From Liolophura sinensis (lineage: Eukaryota; Mollusca; Polyplacophora; Chitonida; Chitonidae), in NCBI RefSeq assembly GCF_032854445.1, contig NC_088300.1, positions 20,689,608-20,753,607 of the forward strand: 64,000 nucleotides of DNA. The letters run 5' to 3'. The position numbers and the translations under genes were made by a program. Numbering within the stretch: the first letter of the stretch is position 1; each line of letters starts with the position of its first letter. The notes under the pieces are model-generated. The model ran no database searches. It was not told the origin of the DNA and saw nothing but the letters and a program-made list of their open reading frames with translations. This document shows, one piece after another, positions 45,301 through 57,088 of the stretch.

Positions 45301-48300
45301 CATACGCACACAGTTTGTAAATCAGCTCAATAGCCTCCTTTGGAGCGTGTGGTAACAATCTCTCCATACCAGTGCCTTTCTTTGAAGGGAAGTTAAAATT
45401 CATGCCTCTTGCTTTACTGCAAAGAGAAAATATTCAGTTTGCAGGCTTTTCACTCACCACGGGAGCTGCTAAGTTTAAACTGTAAGACATGGTACTGTGT
45501 TGTATTTATGCGGCCTACCAAGTAAGTTCTGCCATACAGGTTGTTGGGAATTACGAACACTTTATAATGCATTATCCATAGAAAGGAAGATTGTATTTGG
45601 TTTACTAGACTTAGAATTGCTTCCAATCTAACATTTTATTTGCGTGTGCAATTTACAAGCAACTTTGCACTGTGGAAATCTTTGCGCTGCCTCAAATGCA
45701 TGCGAACTCAAGGGGTGGACACTTTAGTCCAGTGACGAATTTCCACTTAGAATTCTCTTGATGTTTTTCGGAAGTATAGGCCTAGTGGGTATATTCAAAT
45801 GCAACTCATTTTTGTCTTCAGCTGAATCACTTAAAAATTCTGAATTTCTTTCAGCAATATGTCCCTTAACAGTTGAAAAGTTCAAATCTCACTTGCTCAT
45901 GATTTTTATGGGTTCCATATACACATCTTTCTACATCAAGAAATTTCATGTTTGAACAATTTAAATTATGAACTGTATGTATACATTTAAGATTTTATTT
46001 CACAAAAAAGTAATTTTCAAAGCCAACATTCTACATTTCATTTTTATCCAAAGATGTATCACTGACTGTCTCAACACTTATATTTTTTTCTATGTTTTCT
46101 ATTTAGATAGAGACATGTTAAACTTTGAAACTGCTGAGGGGAGACAACTCCACTACTATGACCATACACTGCAGATTCCGCATGAATATATTCAAATGTA
46201 TGATTTTGTTGAACATTTTTACTGCTGCACTTCTAACTTATTACAGTATTATTGGAACAAGGTATGGATATGCCAGCATTATTACAACAAGGTTCTAAAC
46301 AGTAGCCTAGGTACACCCTGTAATTCAAAATTCATCATGAATACAAATTTCTTGCGAGTTCATCAATTCTCTCAAACACTTGTCCCTTGTCCAAATTATG
46401 TATTCGTTTTGTGATGAATGTTTGAAGAATCATTAAACTTACTTCCTGAGCTTGTTGAGAACACCAGGTTCTGGTGTGCCCACAATGTCATGGATCTTGG
46501 CTATCTGGTCTACTTCATTGGAGCCTGGGAATAGAGGATGGAGGCTGAAAGCAGGGAGAAAACAAGACATCATTGACTGATCTGCACATTCGGTAAACTG
46601 TGTAATTCAACTAAATTATTGCTTTCTGCAGTTTTTAAAGAATTAAGCATACTTGTGTCCTTTGTGTGAAATCAAACTTCTTCCATCACATTTCAATGGA
46701 AACTATCACAAGGGAGCCATGTTTTTTTTTTTAGGAAACAGAGAAAGCTCACCAGGATATTTTGAAGTTTTGGAACTTCCTTGGAATGGCACCAAGTTAA
46801 AAAACAAGATTACGCTTGATATTAATATACTGTTTTAACACATTACATACTCACCTGAGGATTTCAAAAAATACACAGCCAACACTCCACATGTCCATCT
46901 TATAACCATAGTAACCATCTGTCAACAAGCACTCTGGTGCTCTGTACCTGAGGTAAAAATATTGATGTCTGTCATTAAGTATCCTCATAAACACTAAGCA
47001 ACTATCATTGTTAATGTATGTATATGTAAAATTTGCATGGGGTCGCACATCCAGTAATTAATTAGCTGGTAACCCCTTAGGGAAGGCACTTCAAAATAAC
47101 TGGTACCTGGTAATCAGCAGACAGAACGTCTGAAGTCAACTTGAAAATGCGTCCATACCCACAGACACGTTTACAGTTTGTAGACTTGTTTACTTGTTTA
47201 GGTTTAATCAATTATGTGAGATTTTGTGTTGCCTTGCATATGTAGTAAGAGAATGCACTGTGACATTCACACCTGTTAACAGAAATTTTCACAAGTAAAT
47301 GCAGCAATCAGCATACTGGTGGCATACTTTGTCTTGTAATGTGCTTCTATTAAAAAATTTTTCACTTATATGATCTACAACACTTACCACCGTGTAGATA
47401 TGTACTCTGTGTACTACAACACTCACCACCGTGTAGATATGTACTCTGTGTACTACAACACTCACCACCGTGTGGATATGTACTCTGTGTACTACAACAC
47501 TTACCACCGTGTAGATATGTACTCTGTGTACTACAACACTCACCACCGTGTAGATATGTACTCTGTGTACTACAACACTCACCACCGTGTAGATATGTAC
47601 TCTGTGTACTACAACACTTACCACCGTGTAGATATGTACTCTGTGTACTACAACACTTACCACCGTGTAGATATGTACTCTGTGTACTACAACACTTACC
47701 ACCGTGTAGATATGTACTCTGTGTACTACAACACTTACCACCGTGTAGATATGTACTCTGTGTACTACAACACTTACCACCGTGTAGATATGTACTCTGT
47801 GTAAGGCTGCTTAGAGTAGACACTCCTACACGATCCAAAATCAGCGAGCTTCAACACATCCTCCTGACAAACAAGACAGTAAATGCTGTAGTGTAATATT
47901 TATTTATTTATTTATTTGGTGTTACATTATCACAAATTTTTCACTTCTATGACAATGAACAAGTTTACATGAAGAGAAAACCACAAAGAACCCAGTGGAA
48001 ATCAGGCACATCATCTACCACAATTTATTTATTTATTATTTGATTGGTACTCTACGCCATACTCAAAAATACTTCACTAGAACAACATGGAACAAAAAGC
48101 TGGACATGACTTCATAGCATCCCCATTGATGAGATGCTCCAGAGCCATTGCGTGTGTTAGCACGCTAACCTCTACGTTATGAAGGCCACCAGCCCCCATC
48201 TATAAACACAACCATCCTCAATTACATATTTAGTAATGTTGTCAACAGCATTGTAAACACTGTGAATTCACACCTTAACAGCAACCTGTGTATACAAAGT

Positions 48301-51300
48301 TTGTTCTTTAGGGCTCAGAGCTACTCTTTTCAACATACATGAATGCCTAAAGCTTACAGTTTTAACTATCAGATGCTCTGTCAGTTTTTATCAAAACCTC
48401 CATGGTCATTGAAGAAAAAAATTAGGAAGTAAAGAGAAGATTTTGCTTAAACTCTTTAAGTTTGGAGTGAATGAAGGTGAATGAAAGTCTGATTTTTACA
48501 GTGGAGTGTAGATGTGATTTACTGACTTTATACAGATGGGATGCATGGAAGTTGACAATCCAGTTATGGAAGCATCTTTTATCATTATTTTTAAGCAAGT
48601 AATGTTGAAAAAAGAGGCTATGGATAGGAAAAAGTGGATTCCTTGTTATAAAGACCATATGACACATTTTACAATATAATTTACTTTTTTCAACAATTAG
48701 ATATATCTTATTTATTACTGAAAAATATTTTATGCCAATTATCACAAAAGGCACACAAATTCTTTGTTTATACAAAAAATCAGGAATGTAAACTATCAGT
48801 GCAAGATTTCCATTTTGTCAACTTTACTTTTTACTTTATACAGATATGTCAAGAAATACACTCACTCGTATTAAAATGTTCTCTGGTTTTACATCCCGAT
48901 GAAAAATGCCATTTCTGAGAAAAAAAAGATGAAACAGAATAACTTAGATAACAAAGAGATCACCAGTGGGAGACAGATAAATACAAAAACTTCAAATTTA
49001 TACATAAAATACACCCCCTTGTATCAGTGTGCTTTGCATGTATATGCATGTAAAACTTCAGGTCAATATATTCAATACTTGAAATACAGCCCCTGACATA
49101 TACCTTAATACCAATTCTAATACAAAATACAGTAATGAATTTTGTAATCTGCGGTAATTAATATGCACACAGCAAATCACCGGAGTTCAATACATGCAGT
49201 ACTTTTTAAGATAACATCCTCATATATAACTTTTTGTTTACAATGATTCTAGTACACAATACACTAAATCATGAATTTTGTAATCTGCGGTAATTAATAT
49301 GCACACAACAAATCACCCAAGTTCAACACATGCAGTACTTTTTACGATAACATCCCTATTTGTTACTTTTTGTTTAACACTGATTCCAGTACACAATACA
49401 CTAAGACATGAATTTTGTTATTTATGCACACAGCGATATGCACACAGACAACCAACGATGGAATGGCCCATTCATGTAGTTGTGCTCTATGTGTGTGCAA
49501 ACCATAAGCTCAATACATGCAGTACTTTTTAAGATACAATCCCTAACAGTTTGTTTAACATTACTTTCCATGTTAAATTGACACTGATGCTCAGGGTAGA
49601 ACATGAGCTATGAGCTAATAACAGATATCCATTACAACACAGTATTCATTTGTTCCATGAAATATTCAAGTAAGGCTGTCATGGCATGACATTTTAATGA
49701 CTTTTCTTTATATTGCACCTGGAAATGTTTACACATACATATACCTGGACATAAATATCTTAATCTGACTTTACACTTTATGCTTTACTTCAAGAGCTAT
49801 GTTAGCTTTAAATTTTATTTATTTATTTATTTGATTGTTGTTTTACACCGTACTCAAGAATTGTTAGCTTTAAAGCATGCAACATTGCACAATGGTATAT
49901 GTTCCACTGTCCACTTACCTGTGCATATGGTCCACAGACTTGCACAGCTGGTACATGTAGTTTTTGACTGTCCTCTCTGGCAGGTAGTGCCGCTTACCTG
50001 TGTAGAAAGGAATAAAAATAGCATGATTACTTTTGACATGCAAGAAAGACATTTTTTTTTGTATATTCAGTCTACAAGAGAGCTTCAATAGCTGTTGTGA
50101 AAAAACAGCACCCTCCAGAAAAACAGAAAGGCTACATCGACACGTAATTGGTTGACCTTTTCGACCAGCAAGCGTCAAAGCACAGTTGTCTGCCAGACCG
50201 TGAAATATCAAGGATTCAAAACAATGAATGATGCCTGGCTGCTCCATTTGCATAGTAGTGTCTTTGTCCACAAATGATATATCCATTAAGAAATAATTTA
50301 CTTCATGGTTGATTCAGTTAATGCATTTATGGCTCTATACAAGTATGTCTGTGCATTTTAATGTAGCAGTTTAGCAGTCTACATTTATCAAGGGCAAAAA
50401 GATTATGTTACGTTACAGATCACAATATGGTCAGAAGAGGCCACTCAAGTATCCAATGTCTTAAAAGCAATTTACTAGGTTGTAAAAATTTGAATAAAAG
50501 AGTATTTCGTAAGTATCTATATAATGTTTTCTAATTTCAGTATAAACCACACAAGGGAGTTACATAGTCCATGCCCAAATCAAATAACAATATTGTTAAA
50601 GCATTTAAATAACCAGGCACCTCACAGCAAAATAAACAAACAACATTTTGAGGTAATTTTTAATCCTAACACTCATAAGATGTATTTTCACTTATGGATT
50701 ATGCTCACGTAATTATACTGTTGGAATCCACTGGAATTACACACAGCTAGCTTAGTACAAAAACATGCAGTTTCACTTACCTCTTATCAGCTCATAAATA
50801 TTCATATCCATGAGCTCACATATCAACACCAGGGTACCAGAACGCTTGTCACTGAAAGTGAAAGTAAGCAAATCCGAACATATTTCAAATTAACATCGCA
50901 AATGAACACAAACCACTGGCACTGTAAGGCATTCATTACATTTACTGGATAGTGTTTTATGTTGAAGGGTTTAACACTACATGAACTGATCAGTGAAGAA
51001 AGTCTCTGAGAGAGCCATGCACCACCATATACGTACAAGATCACTTCCTCCAGCTCCAGTATGTTTGGGTGAGGACTGAGTCTTCTCATCGCCTGAATCT
51101 CCCGCAGATTATTCACTTGATCTAAACTGTAACATGGAGTAACAAGAATTCAGGTGAACACAACATACGCCCCAACAAATGCATTTGTTCGAAATGTATC
51201 AAAGAATACCAGCAGCATTGTGATGAGTATCATGTGTGACAGGAATCTTCATGGCTGTTGATGATAGCCATGTGGTTACTATGACAAATGCACAAGTGGA

Positions 51301-54129
51301 CAAATGTGTCCACCAAAAGTGAGAACTTTATGTGGAAAACAGTTGGAGTTGTAGCCTGGACCAATATATATATTTATATAGGCTATCTGATTATCATGAC
51401 AACCATGAAAATGGCAAATGTGAGTCATGACACAACGTCATCTGTGCATCTACCAAAAATTCAATTCTATGTGGAAAACTGTTGGAGTTATAGCCCAGAC
51501 ACGAAATCATATCTATTTATATACATGTAGTATACTATGACAACTATGGTAACTATGACAACCGTGGAAATAGACAAATGTGACACATCGTCATCTGTGT
51601 GCATATGTATCAACCAAAAATTAAAACTCTCTGTGGAAAGCAATTGGACATATAGCCCAGACATGAACACAAATGGACAGACAGACAGATGGACAAATGG
51701 ACAAAACTGCAATAACATAATACACTCCACCTAAAGGTGAGGGCATATAAAGAGGTAAATTTCCAGTCTTGTTAAAATTAGACATATAATATACTACAGT
51801 TTTTCAGAGAAAAGCAATACTCAAATCAAATAAATGTCCAGAGTGACTCAAACTTCATATGAAATAACTGATATCATCATATTAACTGAGAACTACAGGT
51901 GAGGAGCTTGAAAAGGAATCTTTGCTAAATCCACTCAAAAATGACAGTTTCAAATTACATGAGCTTATTTACTCTTAAATATTTTTTTTAAAAATCTATT
52001 CTAATGTAAACATACTACATGTACATGTTTTAACGTGGGTTAAAATATATAGTCAGGGCCATATCAAGAAAAACATTAAAGGTTCTGCCAAAATGCCAAA
52101 CATAAATGGTGACATTGTGACTGTGCATAAAGGAATTCCAAATGATGCTTCCTAAGAGCTTTTGAGTCTGCAAATGATAGGAATTTAGATGAAAACTTAA
52201 CTTTTTATTGGTAAACCATCATTTTTTTTTTGGTTTAATTTACTTGTTAGTTTTCATACAGCTTGTTTCATTGGGCAGCCAACAATTTGGGAGTCCAAAC
52301 ATTGACTCTAGATATAGCCCCGATAGTATAGTCACAGCCACAGCTTACCTTTCATAATGTTGCTTCATTTTTTTGCAGGCCCAGTATGAGCCATCCTTGA
52401 TATTCTGGCATTTTAATACCTCTGAAAATGTCCCTTCACCCTTTTTTCCAAGGACACGGAACTCTATTATGCAAATTAAAAAAAAAATATACATATATAT
52501 ATATATATATATATCATTATCACATCACTTTTCTTCAGTCATTTCAGTGTTATTGAGAAATAACAATGTAATACTGATATAAAGGCATTTTAGCGCTTTT
52601 GTGACATTTTCTGTGATCTGTTGAACTGTTCTGTTGATATCAGGTAACTTTATTCACAGACTGACTCAAAACAAATCGAACAAATGGGGCAAACCATTTT
52701 TAGGGGATTGTTTATATGTTCATGCCAAAAAGATAAGGAAACTCTGCCATAGTTACGTATATTGCACCTTTGTATTCACAATAAATTGTATACAGTACTG
52801 TAGCTATCCTTGTGGACAGTCAGCTAGAGTGAAAGTTAGTGAAAATGGGAGGGTAACTGAGCTGTTTGACCAAGAATCAGAGGTTGCACATCACAGAAAA
52901 GATATATATGTCTTTTAGCTATAGCTATCAATACATGTCTTGCACTAATTTTCAACGTATAGTTATTCATCATCCCCTAAATAAGCTGCTAATATTTCTG
53001 CTTGTCTCCATCTATATCTAAATGAAATGTAAAATACAGCCTTATTTTGGACTTTGGTTGCTAAAGTGGACATATAGTTACAGCTTTCGATGTGCCATTT
53101 ATCATAGTGTGTTCAAGGGTTTCCAAATTATATTGGACTGAACCGTGAGTTCTTTTTTAAAAAATGACATGTAGTAACTACATTTTCAAGTGCTACACAA
53201 CTGCCTCTGATGAATATTATTATATGTTATGCATGTTTTCTGTACAAGTATCTGTCTTTGTGTATATATGCCGCTCTACAACATTAAAATACATTTTGGT
53301 TTTGTGATGCGCAGGCTTCTACTGTTTGGGTTATGGTTCTTAGATGGTTCCGGTTTTAAATGCGTCAGAAAACTTTGGTCTTGACAGCCAAAGATCAGAC
53401 TATTTGATTTATCAGGTAACTGAATATAATATGATGCCAACTGAAGTCTTGTCACATTGTCACGTGGTTCATGTATACATGGGTTATAACCTAAAAAATT
53501 TCACTTCCAGCCTCCAAGAACATGGTTGACAGATAGCAGTGAGCACATGACTTGGTAAAAGTTGACCCATCCATTTTTTGTAGCTTTCATTCTGTAGGTC
53601 TCCGCTCATGTGATGAATCTGTATCCATGAATTACACAGAGTTCTATTTTCCACAAATCAGACATATATGGCTATTTAAGATCCAATTTTAGGCAATTTT
53701 GAACTTGAACAATAGGTCTTTAAATGTGTATAAGTAGTAGTCTTTTTGAAAACAGTGTTATTAAAGGAACCATATCGGTATATAAATGGTCTGTTTCTCA
53801 CTATGTACCTTAACTGTACACAAGTACTTATCTGTAATATGTCATGGCTCAGTTGATTTGTTGTGTACTTTCAGCTAATTTATGGGACATGTTACAAACA
53901 ACCAGAAGGTTTTATCACACTACAAAACCCTCACATCCCAAATAGAGCATTTTGTCATATTTATCACAGCTATTAGGCTGCCAACGCGGTGTGGTGCGGT
54001 TATATATTACATTGTGGGAGGCCTGTATATCTTTAAAAGTTATTGCTAACGCTGCAGACAAAACAGCGCGGCCTGTTCACATATCATCACAACAAAATAT
54101 TCTCACTTACTCTGCATAACAACGTTCAT
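42322..54129 (-). CDS. MOK: MOK protein kinase (MAPK/MAK/MRK overlapping kinase), 13 coding exons
   Basis: A serine/threonine kinase of the MAK/ICK/MOK group, known in other animals to act at or near cilia. Thirteen exons join in frame (1,374 nt) to give 457 residues. Seen in order: glycine loop GKKGEGTFSEV (12-22), ATP-anchoring lysine in ACKKMK (37), helix-C glutamate in NNLREIQAM (54), the MOK hallmark LICELMDMNIYELIRG, catalytic HRDVKPEN (130-137), ADFG (148-151, where human MOK has GDFG), the MAPK-like TEY activation motif (163-165), STRWYRAPE (167-175), and CAYDPEERLSAKQSLRHPYF closing the kinase domain near residue 290. The tail of about 165 residues is Ala/Lys/Glu-rich at first, then Ser/Tyr/Pro-rich, and is not conserved with human MOK (419 aa). 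All catalytic residues are intact. Two introns carry minisatellites built from the adjoining exon ends. Confidence 0.97.
42569..42745 (-). CDS. MOK: MOK exon 12 (tail)
   Basis: Encodes KKKRYEHNFGTGLSLPRVPN through LPSIHSYKPKK. Acceptor ATTGCAG, donor GTAATT. Phase 0 at both ends. Confidence 0.9.
43497..44292 (-). repeat. 46-bp array made from MOK exon 11 end plus splice donor
   Basis: About 18 monomers of 46 bp, paired as 92-bp dimers, with a 184-bp higher-order marker (CCAATTCC at 43594, 43778 and 43962). On the minus strand each monomer contains CCATTCAGGAAG followed by a donor-like stretch and TTACAG. This is the end of exon 11 (CCATTCAGGAAGCGG) plus its GTAAGTTACAG donor. One monomer type keeps a usable donor (AAGCAA|GTGAGT); the other reads GTGGCTAAGT, where the donor GT is lost. 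Confidence 0.92.
44293..44530 (-). CDS. MOK: MOK exon 11 (charged tail)
   Basis: Encodes DADRRAAAANKAQKENEIKN, continuing to PAQIQPFRKR. Acceptor AATATAG, donor CGG|GTAAGT. The exon end plus donor founds the 46-bp array to its left. Confidence 0.9.
45240..45416 (-). CDS. MOK: MOK exon 10 (end of kinase domain)
   Basis: Encodes KARGMNFNFPSKKGTGMERL through CAYDPEERLSAKQSLRHPYF and KEY. Acceptor TTTGCAG, donor GTAAGA. Confidence 0.95.
46443..46544 (-). CDS. MOK: MOK exon 9
   Basis: Encodes LHPLFPGSNEVDQIAKIHDI and VGTPEPGVLNKLR. Acceptor CTTTCAG, donor GTAAGT. Confidence 0.95.
46855..46947 (-). CDS. MOK: MOK exon 8
   Basis: Encodes YRAPECLLTDGYYGYKMDMW and SVGCVFFEIL. Acceptor CCTCAG, donor GTGAGT. 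Confidence 0.96.
47385..47777 (-). repeat. 39-bp array made from MOK exon 7 end plus splice donor
   Basis: Together with the true exon end there are 11 copies of a 39-bp unit. On the minus strand each is ACAGAGTACATATCTACACG, GTGGTAAGTGTTGTAGTAC or its GTGAGT variant, i.e. the last exon 7 codons (TEYISTRW) plus the donor and first intron bases. Seven copies have GTAAGT and four GTGAGT. Only one other base varies (one copy has TGGATA for TAGATA on the plus strand). Confidence 0.95.
47778..47863 (-). CDS. MOK: MOK exon 7 (DFG and TEY)
   Basis: Encodes EDVLKLADFGSCRSVYSKQP and YTEYISTRW. Acceptor TTGTCAG; donor GTG|GTAAGT. The last 23 or so exon bases and the donor are the founding copy of the array at 47385-47777. 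Confidence 0.96.
47897..48190 (-). mobile_element. Family 1 SINE remnants in MOK intron 6
   Basis: Two tails: ATTTATTTATTTATTTGGTG, TTACATTATCAC at 47897, and TTATTTATTATTTGATTGG, TACTCTACGCCATACTCAAA at 48017. The right end has a diverged head (TAGCACGCTAACC). Confidence 0.65.
48866..48914 (-). CDS. MOK: MOK exon 6 (catalytic loop)
   Basis: Encodes NGIFHRDVKPENILIR with the catalytic Asp and Asn. Acceptor TTCTCAG, donor GTGAGT. Confidence 0.96.
49133..49575. repeat. Diverged 130-150 bp tandem repeat in MOK intron 5
   Basis: Two good copies and one partial share ATGAATTTTGTAATCTGCGG, TAATTAATATGCACACA, ACATGCAGTACTTTTTA and CAGTACACAATACACTAA. Confidence 0.8.
49810..49865 (-). mobile_element. 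Family 1 SINE tail fragment in MOK intron 4-5 region
   Basis: TTTATTTATTTATTTATTTG followed by ATTGTTGTTTTACACCGTAC and TCAAGAATT. Only the 3' tail survives; it ends about 50 nt from MOK exon 5. Confidence 0.75.
49919..49997 (-). CDS. MOK: MOK exon 5
   Basis: Encodes KRHYLPERTVKNYMYQLCKS and VDHMH. Acceptor TACACAG, donor GTAAGT. Confidence 0.95.
50781..50851 (-). CDS. MOK: MOK exon 4
   Basis: Encodes DKRSGTLVLICELMDMNIYE and LIR. Acceptor CTTTCAG, donor GTAAGT. Confidence 0.95.
51037..51126 (-). CDS. MOK: MOK exon 3 (helix C)
   Basis: Encodes LDQVNNLREIQAMRRLSPHP and NILELEEVI. Acceptor TTACAG, donor GTACGT. Confidence 0.93.
51250..51700. repeat. Diverged 140-160 bp tandem repeat in MOK intron 2
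   Basis: Three copies share ACTATGACAA or ATCATGACAA, CATCTGTG, ACCAAAAATT, TGTGGAAAAC and GTTGGAGTTATAGCC-like steps. Non-coding. Confidence 0.75.
52349..52463 (-). CDS. MOK: MOK exon 2 (glycine loop, ATP lysine)
   Basis: Encodes FRVLGKKGEGTFSEVLKC through ACKKMKQHYE. Acceptor CATAATAG, donor GTAAGC. Confidence 0.93.
52484..52514. repeat. (AT)n microsatellite in MOK intron 1
   Basis: A run of about 13 TA dinucleotides directly upstream of the exon 2 acceptor, so it lies in the 3' end of intron 1. Confidence 0.9.
54111..54129 (-). CDS. MOK: MOK exon 1 (start codon)
   Basis: Only 19 nt: MNVVMQ plus one base, then GTAAGT. It joins exon 2 (AG TTC CGT) to read MNVVMQKFRVLGKKG. The tiny size lowers certainty, but frame, donor and position all fit. 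Confidence 0.75.
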
Positions 54130-55049
54130 TTGGCTGGTGTTGTTGTTGTTGTAGGTGTAAAAGATTAGGTTAGGTGAGCCCTTCCTTCATGCATTTATGT
54201 GACATTTTTGCACATATATTAACTCATGTTCCGCATTTTTCATGGAAATATTACTTCCCAACACCAAACACTTCTTTCGTTATGGTCATCTCGAAAAACT
54301 TAAAATACACCTAAAATTTCTGACCCGGAACGTCACATTCCCGTTGTCACTGACACTTTGACAGACGACGCCCTACTTTCGCAGGTGCCCGATTAATACG
54401 CTATCTGAACAAAACAGGGATGGATTTGTGTTTCATGCGCCCTGGTGCACTTTGAATCAATAACAACCGTCATAAAACATCAAATCATTTGTAACAATAA
54501 AATATTTGGTGACATTAATCAAATATTTCTAATAACCGGTGGCCCTATTTCTCGCCTCGGATCAACAAATGGGCGAAGCGTCACACCTGTGCTTGTCGAA
54601 ACATAGCCAGGGTGAAGTGACAATGATCACTATAGAGACATCTTTCAATAGATCTGTGAGCGATAGTCCAGATACCCTTTGGCTTAACCTATAGATTTTC
54701 ATTCACCGCTAAAACCACATATGCGTCCAGTACGTGCGATCGCGGTAATATTAATTTGTTACTTTTTCACAAATTTATTTCTTGTACAGTGTAGTTAACT
54801 TTCACATTTTCTAACTGCCGATTACAGTATAATCCCTGTAACTAATCACGTATACCTACATCTCCGACTCTAAATCGATACACCTGTGCACTGTACCATA
54901 CACATGTTCTTAGCCTAGGGTGATATTGTAAGCTGAGCTCTGGCTTCTGTTGTCGTGAGTCGTAAACTACACCTACGGGCTTTTTTATGACAGTGTAAGA
55001 TATAAAACATCGGTATGATAAAAGAAAGTGTTGACAGCATTTCAGTTTT
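54130..55049. other. Upstream region of MOK
   Basis: Should contain the MOK promoter and 5' UTR, but no TATA box or start site could be identified with confidence. Confidence 0.4.
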
Positions 55050-55360
55050 GAATGTATGTGTGTATGCTTGAGGGTTTACGTCGTACTAAGCAATTTTTCA
55101 GTCATATAACGACCAGGATCTCGAGTTATCAAGTGACTACATATAGTCCAACCGTGCTTTCTTGTGGCAGGCTGAATCCATTACGTCATTACGCTGCCGC
55201 GGAAGACGCCAAACATGACACTCCAACCGGGCCAACGTACCCGTCCTGTTTCCTTGCTTTAATCTCTCAGTGCCGGCCAAGCGAGGCTGCAACAATTACC
55301 AATTATTCAAGTCTTTGGGATGATCCAACCCAATTTAATCCCGATATATATATAAAATCT
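55050..55360 (-). mobile_element. SINE-like element, family 2
   Basis: Carries GAGGGTTTACGTCGTAC, AATTTTTCAGTCATATAACG, CTTTCTTGTGGCAGG and AGACGCCAAACATGACACTC, the family landmarks in order. More complete than the copy at 8262. Confidence 0.7.
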
Positions 55361-55573
55361 TTAAGATCAGGCCCCCGCTTACCAATCCATATCTAATCAT
55401 GAATCATGAAGGTACACGAGATCGGGTGTTCAGACCCGGACGTATAGGCTCCCTGGCTCGATCTTTGTTTTGAAAAAGACGCTTGCGACACATGTACCAA
55501 CACAGTTACATAAGAATATCTCATTGTTAAAGGGCCTGTGGCCACTTATGTGATGACTGACAGATTAATGTGT

Positions 55574-55818
55574 TGTTTATTTATTTTATTTGTGTTTTAC
55601 GCCGTACACAAAAATATTTCACTTATACCACGGCCAGCATTATGGCTGGTGGAAACCTTGCAGAGCCCGGGCTAAACATCTGTAGGTTGCTGGAAGACCT
55701 TACCTCGCACGTCTGCAGAGGAAGCCGGTATGAACTCCAATTAAACTCATAGCAACCGCATTGCTGAGAGGCTCCGGGGTCATTGGGCCGCGCAGCCGCT
55801 TTAATCACCTTGGCCCCC
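55574..55818 (-). mobile_element. Family 1 SINE, nearly full length
   Basis: From TTTATTTATTTTATTTGTG (tail), GTTTTACGCCGTACACAAAA, CCACGGCCAGCATTATGG, through GAGGAAGCCGGTATGAACTC to a degraded tRNA-like head near 55790-55818. Confidence 0.85.
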
Positions 55819-56171
55819 GACTACAGTGTTGTGGAAACCGGAGCAGAGCACGCGAGGGAAACCACCGAACAATCCTAGGTGACCTCGAACAAAATTTTGC
55901 AGCACGGAATAGTAATGTAAATATGCAATATTTTTAACTTCAACGTTTTCAATTTTTGAAATATTTTATCAACGGACATCTGTTATTGTATAAGACTGCA
56001 GAAGTTTCCGTTGTGAAAATAATGAAGTATTTTAACTATAAGTGTTTACAGTTGTCCAATTTAACGTTGACATCATCTCTTTTTGTTTCCAGAACGTTCC
56101 GACGACAATGGTGATACCCGTCATTCATGCTTACTAAAAAAAATGTAGTCATTGTTTTGGGAGGTGGGGGG

Positions 56172-56295
56172 GGTTGTTGTTGTTGTTGTTTATTTATTTA
56201 TTTGATTGGTGTTTAACGCCCTACTCAAGAATATTTCACTTATACCACGGCCAGAATTATGTTGAGAGGAACCGGGCAGACCTCCCCACGTACGG
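56172..56295 (-). mobile_element. Family 1 SINE, 3' end, with (GTT)n
   Basis: GTTGTTGTTGTTGTTGTTTA, then TTTATTTATTTGATTGGTG, GTTTAACGCCCTACTCAAGA and a truncated body ending GACCTCCCCACGTACGG. Confidence 0.85.
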
Positions 56296-56496
56296 CTTAA
56301 TTTATTTATGTGTAGCCATTTTCTTAATATCATTGTAGGGAAAATTAATGGACTGTTCAGATTTGAGTGGTTAGTTTTTGGCCTGACAAGCCACAAATTG
56401 CATACACGAACAGTATACAAAATAACACAAAATTCTAACACAATCACAACCGCATATATGCTCAGATAACTTACAGTTTCGGATCAAAAATCTGCG

Positions 56497-56753
56497 AGGG
56501 ACTCAGCGGCCGAGTGGTTACCGTGTTGACGCAGTACAATAATTCGGGTCTCTCACCAGTGTGGTCGCTGTGAGTTCAAGACCAGTTCATGCTGATTTCC
56601 GCTCCGTTTGTATGTGGGATGGTCTGGAAGCAGCCTGTGGATGGTCGTGGGTTTCCCCCAGGCTCTGCCATGTTTTCTCCTATCATGACGCTGGTCACAG
56701 GTGTACCAGTGAAATATTCTTGAGTGCGGCATAAAACACCAATCAGATAAATA
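56497..56753 (+). mobile_element. Family 1 SINE, full length
   Basis: The most complete copy. The head has an A box (CAGCGGCCGAGTGGTTACC) and a B box (GTGAGTTCAAGACC). The body has GGATGGTCGTGGGTTTCCCC, and the tail GTGAAATATTCTTGAGTGCG then CACCAATCAGATAAATAA. Confidence 0.9.
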
Positions 56754-57082
56754 ATCCAAAGCCTGTGCAGTTCGCCTTTGAAATGTCTTGTTCGTCTCCG
56801 TGATTGAGTACAGATGCTGCGGAAGGCGAACCATACATATCGTATAACTCCCGCAAAGTTCTACGGTCTTTCAACGAGTCATCCTGTAAGCCCCCAAAAA
56901 TGCGAGCGTAAATCAACAATCGCTGAGCATGCAGAGCACTTTATTCAGAACCGTCGTCCATTTTCAGCAACAAAATGCACAAAGGAGAACGTATAAGAAC
57001 CGTTGCATTGAAAGAACCATCAGAAGTGGCTCACACATTTAAACACATAATATGCAATAACTTTCTTGTACGAATTTAACAC
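56754..57082. other. Non-coding stretch, nothing recognised
   Basis: Short intergenic piece right of the full-length SINE. No gene is supported. Confidence 0.4.
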
Positions 57083-57088
57083 TTTATT
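57083..57088 (-). terminator. Candidate polyadenylation signal of the 372-aa gene
   Basis: AATAAA on the minus strand, in CAATAAAGTG, about 385 nt past the stop at 57471. Confidence 0.5.

Noticed and set aside
47289-47838. Three overlapping frames of 140-160 codons on both strands
   Set aside because: By-products of the 39-bp array next to MOK exon 7; the true coding sequence there is only 47778-47863.
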